Source of the DNA: Nectonema munidae | Taxonomy: Eukaryota; Nematomorpha; Nectonematoida; Nectonematidae | Assembly (NCBI GenBank): GCA_030549495.1 | Contig: JAUIRK010000791.1 | Coordinates: 27,208-91,207 of the forward strand | Reading direction: 5' to 3' | DNA length: 64,000 nt | In this document: in pieces, positions 36,071 to 51,500 of the stretch | Layout of the letters: each line of letters opens with the position of its first letter | Position numbering within the stretch: position 1 is the first letter of the stretch | The notes under the pieces: model-generated | What the model saw: the letters and a program-made list of their open reading frames with translations, nothing else | What the model was told of the DNA's origin: nothing | Databases searched by the model: none | Translations under genes and position numbers: made by a program

Positions 36071-38324
36071 CTAAAATATAATGGATTAGAATTCATAACA
36101 GAGTAGTGTGCAAAGCATTTAAAGGTATCATCCCAACTCCAAAGGAAGAAAATAATTATGTACAATGAATGGAGAAAACGAAAATAGTTATCACAAGTTC
36201 AAGCGTGCACAATGCACATTCTAGTTGATCCATATAGCGATTAATGAATGTAAATTTGACTTTGTTAAAGAAGGAATTAATATTCTGATTGCTTTCATAA
36301 AAGAAATCCTTATTTTGATATCCAAAAGTAAGTAAGTGGTCTTATAGCAAAAAGATTGTTTGGATTTTTCGTATTTGTTAAGGGAAGTACAATATTATGT
36401 GAATTTCTTGTAAAAGTTGCAAGAATGTTGAAAGCAGCAAACATATGTAAGCTTTGACAAGCTGTCATAAATGCACTTGGCTTATGATTGGCTATTTCAT
36501 GAGGGAATGCTGTCTTGTATTTCGATGACAAATTTAAATTTGTATAGCAGTGCAAAATGCAGAATAGCTTCCAACATATATGTCACTTCTTTGTCTATAA
36601 TAGGAAAAAATAAGGTTTCATTGAATTTTTATATGAACACAAATATTTTATAAGTTCATTTTACTGAATAATGATGATATGAATAAATTGTGTTAATCAA
36701 AATAACTGACTTGAACATTTTTGATATGTTTTATCTAAATATTGTGGATAGAATGGAAGATTAAGGAGAAAATGAGATGAAAAAATATTGGCTCAATTAT
36801 AAAAATGAAGAAATTTATAATTTATCTCAAAAATTTAAAAAAATAAAGAAAGAGTGTGGATCAAAAATAAAAAAGTGTTCAAAAAGTAAAAAAAAAGTTT
36901 TTTTTAAAAAGTAAAAAGGCTATTTAAAAATGAAGGCGGAAACCGGACGCACTTGAAAAGATTCAAACGGTTATGGGCGGACGTGGGTACGTAAAGTAGG
37001 CGACATGTACAATGCTCTAATTCCGATATTAACAACTATCTTTCAAGAATCAGTATTGAAATTGGGATGGGTAAGAATGGGATCTATTAGTTTATTGTTT
37101 GATTCAAGTGTAAATTTATTAACTTTAAATATTTTCTAAATTTTTGTAACAGTATAAGAAATTAAAATTTTTTCCAATTAATGATTGATCAAACAAACGT
37201 ACAAGATTTAAAATGTTGGGCTCATTCTGAGATGAGTATTTACTAGAATGGAAGTAGTTAAAGTATATTGTACTGTTAACGGCAAACTTTGAATAAACAA
37301 ATGTTATATTATAATAAAATGTTATCATGTTGAGGAAAATACCATATGACTTTAACTACCACGAATATGACAAAGAGAACTTAAAACCAGAGATTTAAGA
37401 AGAATTTAAAAAAAGAAGAAACAATGATTGCAAAAGTATTAGCAAAGGAAACAACAAAAAAGGACATGCTCACTTATTCTATATACATCTGAAAGAGTAT
37501 TAAACTTGATTGCAAAGTGTTTACTTCAAATATTATTTGGTGTTGAAAAAACCTTTGACGAGAGGAATGAGATAAAGAAGGTTTTGGATATAAATAGTGC
37601 TCACGCTTTTCATATTGTCTGTTAGCGATTTGATATCAAATCTTTTTGTGATAAACTTTAAGATTTTTCGGAATTTCTGGAGAAAACTTTAAATATTTTT
37701 CCTGAATTGGAAAATTTGTGGAATAATTGGGTTAGAGTTTTTACAGTAAAATAGCCAAATCGACAACTGAGAGTATCACATTTTTTAATAAGAAATAAAA
37801 AAATTTTACGGTTGACAGAACCAATATATCATCTAATTAATTCTGGAGTAATACAAAAAAACATTATATGTTTAAAGTTGACCTAACAGTTTATTTGGAT
37901 GTAGCAAGCAGAATGGAGAATAAGAGGAAATAAAGTAAGATCTTGATACCATAAGACTTTAATTTTCATATTTACAGCGTTTTTAAGGGCAGAGATCGGA
38001 TGTTTTGAGAAAAAAGCTTGGTATAATAGTGCACGCATAGCAGAAGGATCTACAAATTTATTTCCTATAATAGCAGAAAGACCTGGAAACCAGAACAACT
38101 TAAAGGAAAATTAAAGTTTGAATCAAATACAAATACTTTTAACAATATTCTATTTGAGATTCTGAAAATACAAATAATTTTGTTCAAAATTGCCTAAAAT
38201 ATAAGTATAATACTTATAACGATATAAATAATAATGTAAATACTCTCATTTCAGATTCTAAAATAAATAAATAATATTACTTTATTTACTTTTTTTCAAG
38301 TTTTACATTGAAAAATAAAGTTTT
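36071..38324. other. AT-rich spacer, nothing recognised
   Basis: A - strand frame at 38098-37883 and another at 36555-36310 have ordinary amino-acid composition but no recognisable family. Possibly old transposon relics. Confidence 0.4.
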
Positions 38325-38395
38325 ACCTGACCTTCAAGTGTTAAGCTGAGAGGTACACCCTAACAACCAGTGAGGCTCTAGCATAAAATTCAAAA
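38325..38395 (-). mobile_element. tRNA-derived SINE, family A, copy d (fragment)
   Basis: Contains the tRNA-like part only (GAGGTACACCCTAACAACC and GACCTTCAAGTG), matching the - strand sense of copies a to c, and is cut off at the B box. Confidence 0.6.
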
Positions 38396-38805
38396 ATATA
38401 TATTGATATTAACAATTATATTCTATGAAAATTTTTACTATAAATTAACGTACATATATGTAAAAATAGGTATATAACAAGAAATTATCGTAATCCATCA
38501 ATAAATTTTGAGAAGTTCTCAAATGAAATAAAAATTACTTTGAAGATTTACTATTTATAAGTTCAAAATTTAAAACGTGTGATTAGAAACAAAACTCAAT
38601 CCAAAAATAAGAATAAAAAGGCTAAAATTCAAATTTCAAATTTGGAGGACTTTTAAAAATAGATTCAAAAGAAATGCAAAAATAAATAAAAGTTTTAAAA
38701 AAACATAAAAAACTTAAGAAAAGAGTTTTTTATGGAAAGAAGGAAAAAAAGCTTTGAATTATTGCACATTTTAAAATGTAGAATACTTTTTAACAATATC
38801 CGTTT

Positions 38806-38872
38806 TAATCGCGTCGCCAGAGCACTACTCTTACCTAAACCTTTACCTCTTTGAATTCTTCAGAGGAATAAA
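38806..38872 (-). repeat. Dispersed structured repeat, fragment (family C)
   Basis: Inverted match to the first 65 bp of family C, from the CCTCTGAAGAATTC palindrome to the AGTGCTCTGGCGACG segment. The GC-rich end is missing. Confidence 0.65.
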
Positions 38873-39318
38873 ATCAGGAAAGACAACGGAATATAGAATA
38901 TTCCCAAATAAAATGATATAGTTATACAAGGGATATGCTAAAAAGAATACCAAAATTAGTAAGCATGCAATACGTTTTATATTTTGATATATAATATTTG
39001 GTACATATTATAAAATTTGAAAAGATATAGACAATTTTAGGGCATGCTAGATTAGGAAAAAACTACGGCTGGGATTTTACTCCGTCCCATATATATATAT
39101 ATATGATATGAGTATATATGTTATCCCTAGAATATATATTTTAGAATAGGGTGTCCTACAAGCAGTCTCCTGCAGGGCCCAGATAACTGACAATTCCTAA
39201 CCTAGCTCATACCATGAATCTGTTTTTGGACTTATACTTTATGTCTATCCTGAATTTAAGTAAGCGGATCTAGTACTCAGAAAAAACAGAACAAAATGGC
39301 AGAACATAGAATTCCCTA

Positions 39319-39338
39319 TTGTTCGGGTATTCACCCGA
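39319..39338. promoter_or_regulatory. Perfect palindrome upstream of RAD23
   Basis: GTTCGGGT and ACCCGAAC are separated by 4 nt, about 170 bp before the RAD23 start codon. It could be a regulatory palindrome, or a short element remnant. No direct functional support. Confidence 0.3.
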
Positions 39339-39507
39339 ACATATATGGGTATTCTACTAGGATAACTTTTTTCAGCATATCTCCCAAGCACGCTTCATGC
39401 TGGATTTTCGTGAGCTTTCAAGCTTTTTCAATAAATTATATTTATTTCACCTATATTGTGTTTTTTTTTGTATTTTTTTGTTATTTATATTTGAATCAAA
39501 CATTAAA

Positions 39508-42500
39508 ATGAGGCTAAAAATTAAAACTGTTTCTGGTGAAATGTTTGAAGTGAATGCAGAATCTATTGATAAAGTATTATAGTTAATTAATTTTACATGA
39601 TTTTTATTTATTTTTTTATAGATTGAAGATATTAAAAAGAAAATTGAAAATACGAATCCAAATATTTATCCTTATGACAAACAAAAGCTTATATGCGCTG
39701 GTTTGTATTTTTTATCGCATTCATTAGACATAAAATTAAAGTCATTTTGTTAGATATTTATCATTTTTTCAGGAAGTCAGAGTCATGGAAAGAATTTATT
39801 TTCTTTATTGAAATAGATAAGAATAACAAATTTCATATTAGAAAATATAATCAATAATTTTTAATTAGATTCTACTAACCTCTTTTTTTGGTAAATGAAA
39901 AATAAAGATTTCTTAAAGTAACGATTCTTTTAAGGATTGCTTTTTAAAATCTACATCTGGCAAAAGTATTTTAAACGAATCTTTACTACTTGATAAATTT
40001 GTAATAAGATCCATACTTATTATACATGCATATTTTTATTTGAATAATAATTTTAATTTATATAACTAACTTTTTTACAATGCAAATAATTATTGTCAAT
40101 AGACAAATGCTATAATAATAAAAATAGTTTTCCCACTTATATATTTTTGTTCCTTTAAACACAACCTTTTTTAACCTGAATATCAAATCTTAAATACCTA
40201 AACATTTTTGAAAAATATATTTAATATATTCTTTTTCTACAAATCTTCCATAGTGTAAGTTTAATCTATAAGTCTTACGTACTCTGTTTATGCTTCTATG
40301 TATCGGTTTATCTTTAAGGACCAAAGTTTTTAAGAAATGCATTCTTGTAAAATGTTATTTTATATATTTAACTCTTAGGATTTTCATTTCTTATGAGAAT
40401 AGTTTCGCACTAATCCTTAAAGGTTAAATTTACTTCTCTCTTATGAAGTTTATTATTAAAATTGATTGTATCCTTCTTTATTTATTTCGTTTGCATATTT
40501 AATTAAATTTTTATTGAATTCAATAAAAGTCCAAATACTAAGATATGAGAAGTCTTATTGTATTTTATGACAAATAATTTATTCAATTTCAACATTGTCA
40601 TTTATTCTAAATTTGTGGGGTATTAAAAAATCTTAATGAGAAAATTTTCGTTAAAATTTTGATACACACATTGAGAATTGCGTGTAATTATAATTTTAGA
40701 AATCTTATTCCAATTTATAAATTGCAATCTTAACGCAGTTTTATATAAAAAAAACTTATTTTCTCGTTTTTTTGTACCATATGTGTAAATGTTGTTTATA
40801 TCAAATTTCTTAATGCATTGTTTGGTTATGCTAGTTTTATATCAACTTACTTAACCCATTTATGATCACGATAAAGAGACGATTTTAGAGGCATTCATAT
40901 TAATTACAATGGAAAAAGAGATCGCCTTCCTTTCTTTTACCCCTAAACAACTTGAATAATAATCAGACAGTATTTAATGTGAAGCAGCTGATTTGTATTA
41001 AAATGAATTTATAAACGTAAACGATGATATTTTTACAAAGTCTCTAACCTGTTTAAGGTAATTTTATGCCAAATTACTTAATTTCGTCTCTTTTTCTCCT
41101 ATTAAAAGAGTTAACATTGTTTTATATCATTTTCTTAATGTTGTCTGTTTTTTTCTGCTACCACATGGGTCAAAATCAAAAAATCTTTGCATCATCTATA
41201 ATAATTTGGCATTGGCGGTTTTTTTTTTAATTATTTTTTTGTATTTCAGGCAAAATTCTGAAAAATGAATCCACTCTTGAAGAATGTAAGATAACGGAGC
41301 GTTCTTTTATTGTCGTTGTCGCTGCAGGCACACTTAAATCGACTCCAATAAAAAATACGCCATCTTCAAGTTCTTCCAAAAAAGACAACACACCTGTGAA
41401 AAAGAGTGTTGCTGCTAAAAGCTCAAATGAACAAATTTCTACCACTACTGTGTATGCCTTATTGTACAATTGGGTATACAATGTGAGCACAATTTGTATA
41501 TATTCTTATGTATCTACTAATCCCAACACCATCCTGCCATCTTTTCTATTAAATAGGATAAAGAGATTTCGAAACTCTGTTGCTAATATGTAACCCCTGC
41601 TGATTTTTTTCTGTCTACGGTTCCCTGCGTCTGAGTCCTACATGAAGCGATTTAGCGAGTCATGGCGGCGAGATTTCTTCACCGAGAGGAATGTTTCTAA
41701 AAACGTCACTTATTATTTTTAAATGATTCACATATGTGAACTTTGAATGAAAATAAATTTTAAAGGATATATTCTTGATGAATGCTTTTGATGAACTAGT
41801 TGGTATTGTTTAATTTTTTTATTCATCGATTCACATAAAAGCAGCAGAGTTTTCTTTCCCTCCAAAAATGTATCTGATAACACTACATGGATGTTTGTAT
41901 CCTCAAATGACTTTGATTCACCCCGAGAACTTGTGTTTCTATAACTCTTTTTCAATTTGGTTGTAGGAGAAAGTTGAACATTCTCACTAGTGATTAAGTA
42001 GATTAATCTAGAATCGTAAGAAACGTGTCTATTTAAATATCAGAATTGGAATTGTATCGGAAATTTTGATTAGTACCCTTCCACTACCTCAGCCACCATT
42101 CTTTTTATTTTTAGGAGTATAGCTAACTTTTTTAATAAGCTATACTTTCCACATAAGACAACCGTATCTACTAGAATTTAATATAGTGGAAAGAAAGGAA
42201 ATCAAGTGATTAAAAGTTTTTTTTAAAACTCCCAAAGCTTATTCCTTCTTTGCTTGTGTGTCTATATAAATAAGAAAAGTGTTTAATAGTGTTAATAATG
42301 CCGAAATTTAATTGCATACATCTTTTGATGAAGTATGGAAAGCGCCGCATTTTACACACGATTGCTGAGCATCGTTATTACATTCGTTTTTATCTCACTT
42401 GTTAAATGGATTATTATGAATTGCTCCACTCTACTCTTTTAATTTTACAATTTAATTTTTGTTTTTTCCCTTTTTTATTTTTTTTATTTTTTATACTTTT

Positions 42501-45500
42501 TTTATTGGGGTTTTTATATCCTTTCTTTTGAATTGTAAGTTTTCCAAAATCGGCCTTGAAAAGGTATTTCTGCACTCCGCCATCTTTTTTAGAATCTGAA
42601 AGATTATTCAGTATTGCAGGAACTTTATGTTCTTCAAAGCGAAATAGATGGACCGAAGATACTGGAGAAATTTCAATGCTCCCTTAATTACAATTTGATG
42701 GCGATGGCCTTTAATTATGATTACTAATTAAAAAATAAACGAAACCTAAAAACTTTCTCTTTATTTTGTTCATCATCTTTTCTTAGTTTTAATCAAGCAT
42801 GCTTGAGACAAAACTTTGGTATCATCCTATCACAAATTCTCACTACTACAGTTCAAATAATTGTTATCACTTCTTCCGTGTCGAGTATATTAGTCTTCTT
42901 GCAATCATCTTTTCGATCCTTTTTCGTTTGCTTTGAAAATAAGTTGCAAAAATTTTAAATGAATACCGTTGTTGTAACAAGAATCCAAGTAATTTGGAAA
43001 CACACTGAGTTCTAGAAATCCTTTTTTAGCGCTTGATGAGATTTTCTTTTTGTCTTTGATAAACTGATTCACGCAATCATTATGGTAGAAAAGTTTTTCA
43101 AAAGTCCCCATTATCGTTGGTGTTTTCTACGCTTTCAATCGTTTCTACCAAACTGTTTCTTAAATATTTGCTAAATCAGTAAAAAAAAGTTATGTGTAAA
43201 CTTGTTTATATAAGGTCTAATGAATTGCCAGATGAAAACAAAGTGATTAAAATACATCGGCATAAAAAATGTAATAGTAATGTCCTTTAGGAACACTTAA
43301 ATTACAACCATATGGGTGGTATAGTGACCTACAATGATTATGGATAATATTGTATAACTAGTCAGTCCCGTGGTCGTTTCTTGCTTCGTTCAAAACATAA
43401 GATCATTGGTAGTGTGTATTTTGTTATATGGTCTGATGAGTTGCTAATGGTGATATATTGTTTGGTGGTGAGTTATTTGTTTCTAGCATAGTTGTATATT
43501 TTCTGTGTATTTTTGCTCATTACACACATAATTTTTTTTATATTAATTGATAAACTAATTAAAATGATTTACATGTTTTAATTTGTTTAAACTTTTTGTC
43601 ATAGTGCTGCTCCCGCATCGATTCCAGGTGTTCCTCGCCTGCCTCAGCCTTCAGCAAATTCGATATCCTCTCTTCCCAACCCCGTCATATCTCAGTTGCT
43701 TCCTGAATCCGAAGAAGTCGCGAAGTCTATTGAACAGATTAAATCGATGGGATTTGATGAAGAGCGTGCGCTTCGTGCATTTACGGCTTCTTTCGGAAAT
43801 GTTAATCGCGCTGTTGAATACCTGCTTAATGTAAATCATTTATTTTTATTTGTGCTGGTCCATCGTCGCAAAACGAGATAAATGTCATGAATTCAAAATA
43901 GGTCTCTCACCATAACTTTTTGAATAATGATTTTGAACCTTTTTAATGCTATATTGCTATTCTTTTTTATATTGTTAAAATCATTGAATTTGATAACTTG
44001 ATTACATTTTTAGTTTTTTCATTTGTCACTAATTTGATATTCATCTCGCAGGGCTTTCCTTGTGAAGAATCGACGGATGTTTTGTTGAATCAATCGCAGA
44101 ATTCTACAGAATCCAACCTTCCATCTTCTCAAATCCTTTCAGCAGATATGCAATCATCGGATGAAAGCCTATCCGCTTCAACTAATCCAAATCCCACTCG
44201 TAGCTCCGAAAAGAACAGTATGTACACTACTTTCATTTTTCTAGTGAGAATATGAAGTCAACTCCATCTCTTGCCCCGAGCCAACAGTATTCCTGCTGAA
44301 ATAGTGTAACGAAACTTCCACGCCATAAACACATGGGCACTTTTGGAAGGAAAAAGTGTTCACTCCTCAGTCTTACAAATAATTTTCTTTTTCATTGACA
44401 ACAACAACATCAATTCTTTTTTGGAAATATAATATCCAATGAGAGTGCGCCATATTCTTCTGACAAAAAATGATATTTTATAACTTAATTTTTTTGGCTG
44501 AAAAATTATGAAACTTAGTAAGTGAAAGAGTGTTAGGAGTTTCACTAACTCTTGCAATAACATCAGATTTAGAATGAAGTTGCAAGTGAAGTTTGTGATG
44601 AGAGTGCAGAGCAAAAAAAAAAGGAAAAAAACTGTAAATATGCTCAATTCATTTAAAGTTGGGAAAAGATTCTTTGAATTCTGGTGATTTTCTTGAAGTT
44701 ACTTTTTAAGTACGAAGAATCTATGAACTCACTTCTTTCATAAACTTGTAAACACTTTTCATTTTCCAATCGACTTTAAACCTAAAAAGTAATGCTGCAT
44801 TATACAGCTTGCAGATGTACATGTACATGCATAAAAACGTATTTCATTTTTCAGAATAAATGATTACGCGTTCGGCCCTTTTTGAAAATTAATAAACTTT
44901 ATTATATGATCTTATTTTTAATTTTGAATGATTGGGATATTCGTGTTCAAAATATAGCTTTTATTCTTTCTCTTTTATAAGGAACAACTTGCTGTTAGTT
45001 TGAAGGGACAAACTTGTATCAACAATGTGTCTCTTTGAAAATCTTTAAATACTTTCCTAATTTTCTAAAAATTAACCCGTGGGCTAATATTGTGAAAAAT
45101 GTAAACTTACTAAAAACAACATAGTAAAGGCAGCTTACTAACTCGAATATTTGTTTGATAACGTTTTACAAAAATTTTTGATTGACAAATATTTTAAAAT
45201 AATTCTGAAAGTAAGCCTCAGTAGTATTTTTTGTTTAGACCATAAAATTTATTGCAGACACCATTTTAGCCCATTTGATATAAAAATGCGTAACTAGCAA
45301 AGTGGGGAAGCCACTTGGATCTAAAAACTAAAAGCCATATGTAGAAGTGTAAGCGAGTAGGTTGGCTGAATGAACGCTGCTTCTCCGAAAGGTTACCCAA
45401 ATTTTACACTTTCCCTATGATTCACTTCCTTGCAAAGTAAACACTCACACAGTCTCAATTAAAAATTACTTTCATTGGACTGACAAATCATGCTAATATA

Positions 45501-48500
45501 ATCTGTCAGTCAAGTCTGGGAGCCAACAACAACAATAATATAAAAATCTCCCTAAGAAAAATTTCTCTTTTTTTTAGATCTCTGTATAGCATCCTAGGTA
45601 AGAATAATCGTTCATAATTGAGTAAATGACAAGGATGACATGATGGGGATTCGAAGCCACCCACGAACACTGGATCAAGACATTCAAGACTCTGAGCTTG
45701 CACTGCTTATCTGTCGACAAATTTTTGAAACATGTTGGAATCCTTTGTTTTCCTTGAATTCTTCAAGGATCATGATTACCCAAATTTGATATTTATTATA
45801 TGCAATTTTGTTTCCGTTATTTTATAATTTGGAAATTATTTACCCGCGGTTCAGAACAAAAGTTATCCACCTGAGTGTACGCTGTCCACTAGGATATTTT
45901 GCCCACGATTAGCCATATGTGTTGACTCTATCTGTAACTCCTAAAAAAATTTCAAAGGGCATAATTCATGTGCTAAAATTTTACTTGCATATTTCAATAT
46001 CCGAAATTTGGTTCTATATGTTCCAAACAGCTGAAAAAAGTTCAGCTCCAACCCTGAAAATATAAACTTTTTTTTATTATGATGTAATTGGACAAGGTTC
46101 TCAATAGTTTTTTTCTTATTTACCCTTTTATAATGATAAAAAAAAATTTTATCCCCTTACTTACAAAAATATTTCAGCTGTGCAAAAACAATGTTGATCA
46201 AATATAAAAAATTTTATTGGTTCTTCATGATAATCATGATATATACATTTGTATTACAGGATTCAAATAAGATAAAATTTTAGTTTGGGATAGCAATTGT
46301 AAAGTTATTTATCAAAAAATTCAAGTCATAGCAAATATTTATAACAAAAAAAAGTTCAGCAAATATGAAGACCGAAACGTCAGTTTCAAATAAAATATAT
46401 TTAATTTAAATTAATTGAATTGATTGAATTGTTTGTTTTAGGTTGAAAACGGTGTTAATTCGTTTATATTTTAAATAATCATTATTAATAGACAGCAGAC
46501 TAGAAAAAAAACAATTTTGTACTCCTGATACAATTTTTTAAATGACCTTCCATACTAAACAATTTTTTACGCATTTGAGAATCTTTTTTTGACGTCTGAG
46601 GGAGAAGTACGCAAACTCTCTCCTCTGATTGGATAAAAAATTTGGAAACATTTTTTAGTTTTAGCCAATGAAATATCACAAAAATTGAACCAAAGTAATT
46701 TCAAGCATTTCTCATATAAATTTTGATTATTTAAATGAACTGCGCAAAAATCTTGAACCCGATTGACTAATATTTAATCATTTTAAAGCATTTCCATATA
46801 TTATAAGTTTTATATAGGAGCTAGTTGTAATAATATTAACCGGAAAACAAACTAGTGTAGTTTTGCATATTGCTCTTGAAATTTTAGGCATAACTATAGA
46901 ATGTCCATATCTACCAAATCCTTGATTAGAAGTTTTAGAAAAAGCTTTAGAACTTTTTGTTTCGTATCTTTTTTTCCTAATTTCTATCATTTTGAAATTT
47001 TTTAGAAATATTTGAAGCTTTGCGTTCAATGCCAAAGACGAACCAAATTCGCTCGCTGATCCGATCGAATCCGCAAGTTCTTGAATCCTTTATCCAAAAT
47101 CTGAGCAGCGTAAACCCAGAACTTCTTCAGGTAATGGATTTCATGCTTGTGAAACCTGAAATGTCTCATATGATAACGATGTTTACGTAGTATTTTTCAT
47201 TGATTTATCTCTCTGGATAAGTGGTGAGTGATCAATATTAGCTGGACCTCTTATTGCACCGATTTTTTAAATTTTTTATTTTATTTTATTCTGCATTTTG
47301 AATTCATGAAAAACTTTTCAAGCATTTTGAGTTATTATATCATTTGAGCACCAAATGACAAAAATTAAAGAATCGTAAGTGAAATTTCATTTTCTTCAGT
47401 TGTTTTATATATAAACCCATCGTTTTGAATGCCGAACAAAAATATGAAATACAATATCCTACATTTCACTCCGTTTCCAATGAATGTATAAGTACGATGT
47501 ATCCTTTCAAACATCAACTATGAGAAAGAACACATTCTACACATAAGACCCATAGAACAGAAATTAAAATTTGTTTTCGAAAAAAGATTCTATGATATCG
47601 TAAATCACATGTCTGAATTACACTCTTTATCTAACAATTATTATATCACAAAGAAATATTAGAGAGATGTATTGGATATCCGCCTTTGCAAAAATTTTTA
47701 CATCCTCTTAACATCCTCATCCGCGAATCATTTGGGTTTCAACATCCAAATTTTCAAACATTTTCATTTTTTCTATATACGCCAATGTTTTTCCGTAATT
47801 TCCCAATTTTTATTTAATCCAAAATTTTTATGATAACACATATATGCATTGACTCTTCTCTCCAAATTTTTAAGAAGTATAACACTTGCGTTTCTTTAGA
47901 ATTGCAATTATGATATCCTCATCCGTAGATACAAAAAATTTCACATTCGATACATCTCTAACAAATGTACAAAATCATTCAAATAAACATTAAACCCTTC
48001 AAAGCTTGGATCCCTTATAAAAAGTTCTAATGGGCCGCAATGCAGTCCTGTGCCACGGCTTGGACAGACGACCTATATTAAGGTCTATGTGAACAGTGGT
48101 TTTCAACCTGGAAGTATTCATCCGAAGTTTTATTCTCAAAGGGGGTCCTTAAATATTTTATGATTTTTTTTAATAAATTTTTTTGATTCAAAGAGCAAGA
48201 TAAAAATGATTACGAGTTGTTTCTTCCTCAAAAAATTGAGCGAACCTCTGGCATTACTTCAGAGAAATGTTCACACTAGACCACATCAATCCAAAGAAAC
48301 GCCATCTTACACCGCATTGTTTCAAGGACTTCTGTGTGACCCTTAAGTTTGGTTCCTATCCTCAAATTTGAAGTTCTGTTATAAAATTACTTAAATTAAT
48401 TCTGATATAACTACTTTGGTATTATTTATACGCTTCTTTTATTGCTTAAAATGTTATTTGCAACAATAACTCCAATCTCGTGGGAAACTTATTATTTAAC

Positions 48501-51500
48501 TAGAAAAGCCAAGAATTTATGAATTAGAATCAAATTTAAAATGGGATTTTTTTTATTTAAAAAAAAAAAGTCAGTGATATAAGAGAGAAATGATGTTTCA
48601 CTTGCACACATTTCGCCTCCCAAATGCTGGTGCCGACTTCTTTCCCGCTTTCACTGTCCACACCCTCATATGTTTCAGAAACTTTTCTTAAAAATGCAAT
48701 TCTAAATCACCCCACGTCTTAAAAATTAAAAAATATAAAAAAAATTTTTTTATACTCTGTGTCAATGCATTTATATATGCTATGAATTATTATTCATTCC
48801 ATTTTTCAGTGATAAAACTTAATCATCATCATTCTATACTTCTCCTATACTTCTGTGGCGCATGTTAAAAATAGCAAGTTATTATATAAATGAGTATAGT
48901 CTTATAAACAGGGGCCTTTTTATATTTGAATGCTAGCTTAAAAAAGATTGAGTTATAAGCCCTGAAAAGAATGAAAGTGTCTTATTTCCAAAAATTCTTA
49001 TCTGATATTTCTGATTGAATTCCTTGATCAGTAGAACTCATGAAAGTGTAAAAGTTTTAACTTTTTACTTCACCAAATACTTGAGCAAAAAATGACAAAA
49101 TTGTGCGCCATATGGTAATATTGGTGCTACAAATGTGAAATTAACCTGTTAACGCGTAGAGGCGACTATACTCGACCTTGAATAAATATGATCGTGTGAG
49201 TATTCGGTTAAATCAAATCTGTATAAGTCAAAAATTCAGATATCTTTGCCGACGCTTTCCATAAATGCAATTTAATGCCTTTTCAAGTTGATAAATGAAA
49301 ACAAGGAAGACTTTCTAGCAATGCTCAATGAGGATAGTGATGAATCAAGCACTTGTGCACTCGCTGACCGCAATGAAGGTGATGATGATGGTGACGGAAA
49401 TTGTGAAAGTTCGCCCTCCCTCGATGACACTCCTACATCACAGGCGACAGTCGTCTCACAAGTAAACTCTGAAACTCCTCTTTCTCTCGTGATAACGTGC
49501 ACACCTGAAGAAAAAGAAGCTATAAACAGGGTGAGGTTTTTTTTTAATTATTTTTTTCTCATTTTTCCAAAAAAATCAAATCTTACTAAATTAACAAATT
49601 CAAAAATTCTGAAGTCTATATAAAAAAAAGAATTATAAGAAAATAAGCATTCTTATTTTTTTTGTTATTTGCTTAATTATTTTCAGAATTGTAGATAGCT
49701 ATAAATTCAAGATTTTATAGCATTGCGATCAACCAACTTTTTTTAGCTTTAACCCTTTGAAGCCGATAATTTTCAAGACTAATAATTTATATATTTAAAG
49801 TTCATTTCTTTCTACACCGATGTCACATTGGTCCTCAAAGGAGTAAACGCATTAATTTATGGTCCACCCTGTGACAACTGGTAAAACAAAATTGGGAAAC
49901 AACTTGCCTCGCTCTTGGATCCAAAATCCACAAAGCCATATGTTGAAGCGTCCATTGTTTTGAAACTATTTTTTCAACAGATCTTTATGCGCGCAACAAA
50001 TTCAAAACCAAGTTTTAAGAGATGTGTCGGATGTCCGCAGAAATGGATTATCCGTAAAAAAAAATTTTTATAAAACTTTAATTAGGAGGTGGAATTTCGC
50101 TTCTTCAGGCAGGTAGCGTGAAAGGATTGAAGAGCGTGTGAAGAGTATAATTAGAGGAATGAGGCGATTTAAAGTACATTGTAATAGTAAATATGTACAC
50201 ACCAAATGTGTATATGTGTAGATTACACATTATGTTATATATTATATATTATATATTATATTTATGTGTAAATGTGTATATTGTCACATTTACAAAGTTC
50301 TAGTACTTTTAATGAAATATGATTGACAGAGAAGCGAGTTTGTGCATGAAAATGCGAAAAGTGAAAACTTATCGCGGAATTTATCTCATTATATCTGATG
50401 TCGTGTATGTGTTCGCGAAGACGAAAGTCTGCATGATTCGCCAATGTAAAAGCATTTGCAAATCGTGTAATAGATTTTGTAAATAACATTTAAAAACGAA
50501 CATTTTGAAGTACAGCGGTGTTTTTTATTCCACGTGTTTTTTGGTTATACAATGTCAAAAAAGTTTTTAGTCCTTGTGTAAGTTACCTTAACAGCAATCC
50601 CTTCTTTTTTATATAGCGTCTTTTTAGAACCATGCTCAAATAAATACTCAATGTCTTCTAACAGTTCAGTTTTATCTTTATTTTTGTTAATAACAGTGTA
50701 CACATTTTTGTTAATAAACGTGTCAGGATAATCATTTTGTAATTTAGCGATGAGTTAACTTTTTTTTATAAGATTAATTTTTGGAAATAGACAGAGAATA
50801 AGATTCATTATTCATTAAACACATGGAAAATTTTAATAAATAAAAAAACTTAAAAAAAATTGTGTTATAAAAACCATTTTCTCTATCACTAGAGAAGCCA
50901 TTCTTTTAATTTACCTATAAAGGCCCATGTGATGAAAATGAGCCTTACCAAATTTTCAATAAAATAAAAAAAAATCGAAGTGTGATGTGTTTTTTTTTAA
51001 TAATTTTAAAACGGGTCGAAATCGACACCATTCGCTTTTTTAGAGTTGAGAAATATAGTAAAGTCTATTAATTAAGAAAAATATGCAAATAAGCAGAAAA
51101 TTTAATTGTTGAATATTTTTATCTCCAAATTTTGAAAGCTACAATTTATATTATTCCTTTGTCCTTTTCGTTTGAAATTTTTTTTACTAATATTTATTAA
51201 ATTTAATTTTATGTTTTCACAATGAGCTAACTTAATGAGGCTCTTAACATATTTGTAACGTGTACAATCACTCTTCAGAGGCCTAATGCTTCCTAAAGAT
51301 CTCAGTTTTACTGCCGATTCTAGATTATGATTCTGATTCTCTGAATTTTTCAATTACAACTTTAATTCTGATTCTGATCAGTAAAAACATATTTGTGGAT
51401 ATATTTAGGCGAGTTTAGCTAACTGTGGAAAGATGGCTTTCTTTAGTTTTCGGTAGCTTACTGGAACAGATGCCAGATTCGCTGGAATATGCATATAGTT

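Noticed and set aside
43583-43834. 83-codon + strand ORF over RAD23 exon 4
   Set aside because: Out-of-frame reading of the exon that encodes UBA1.
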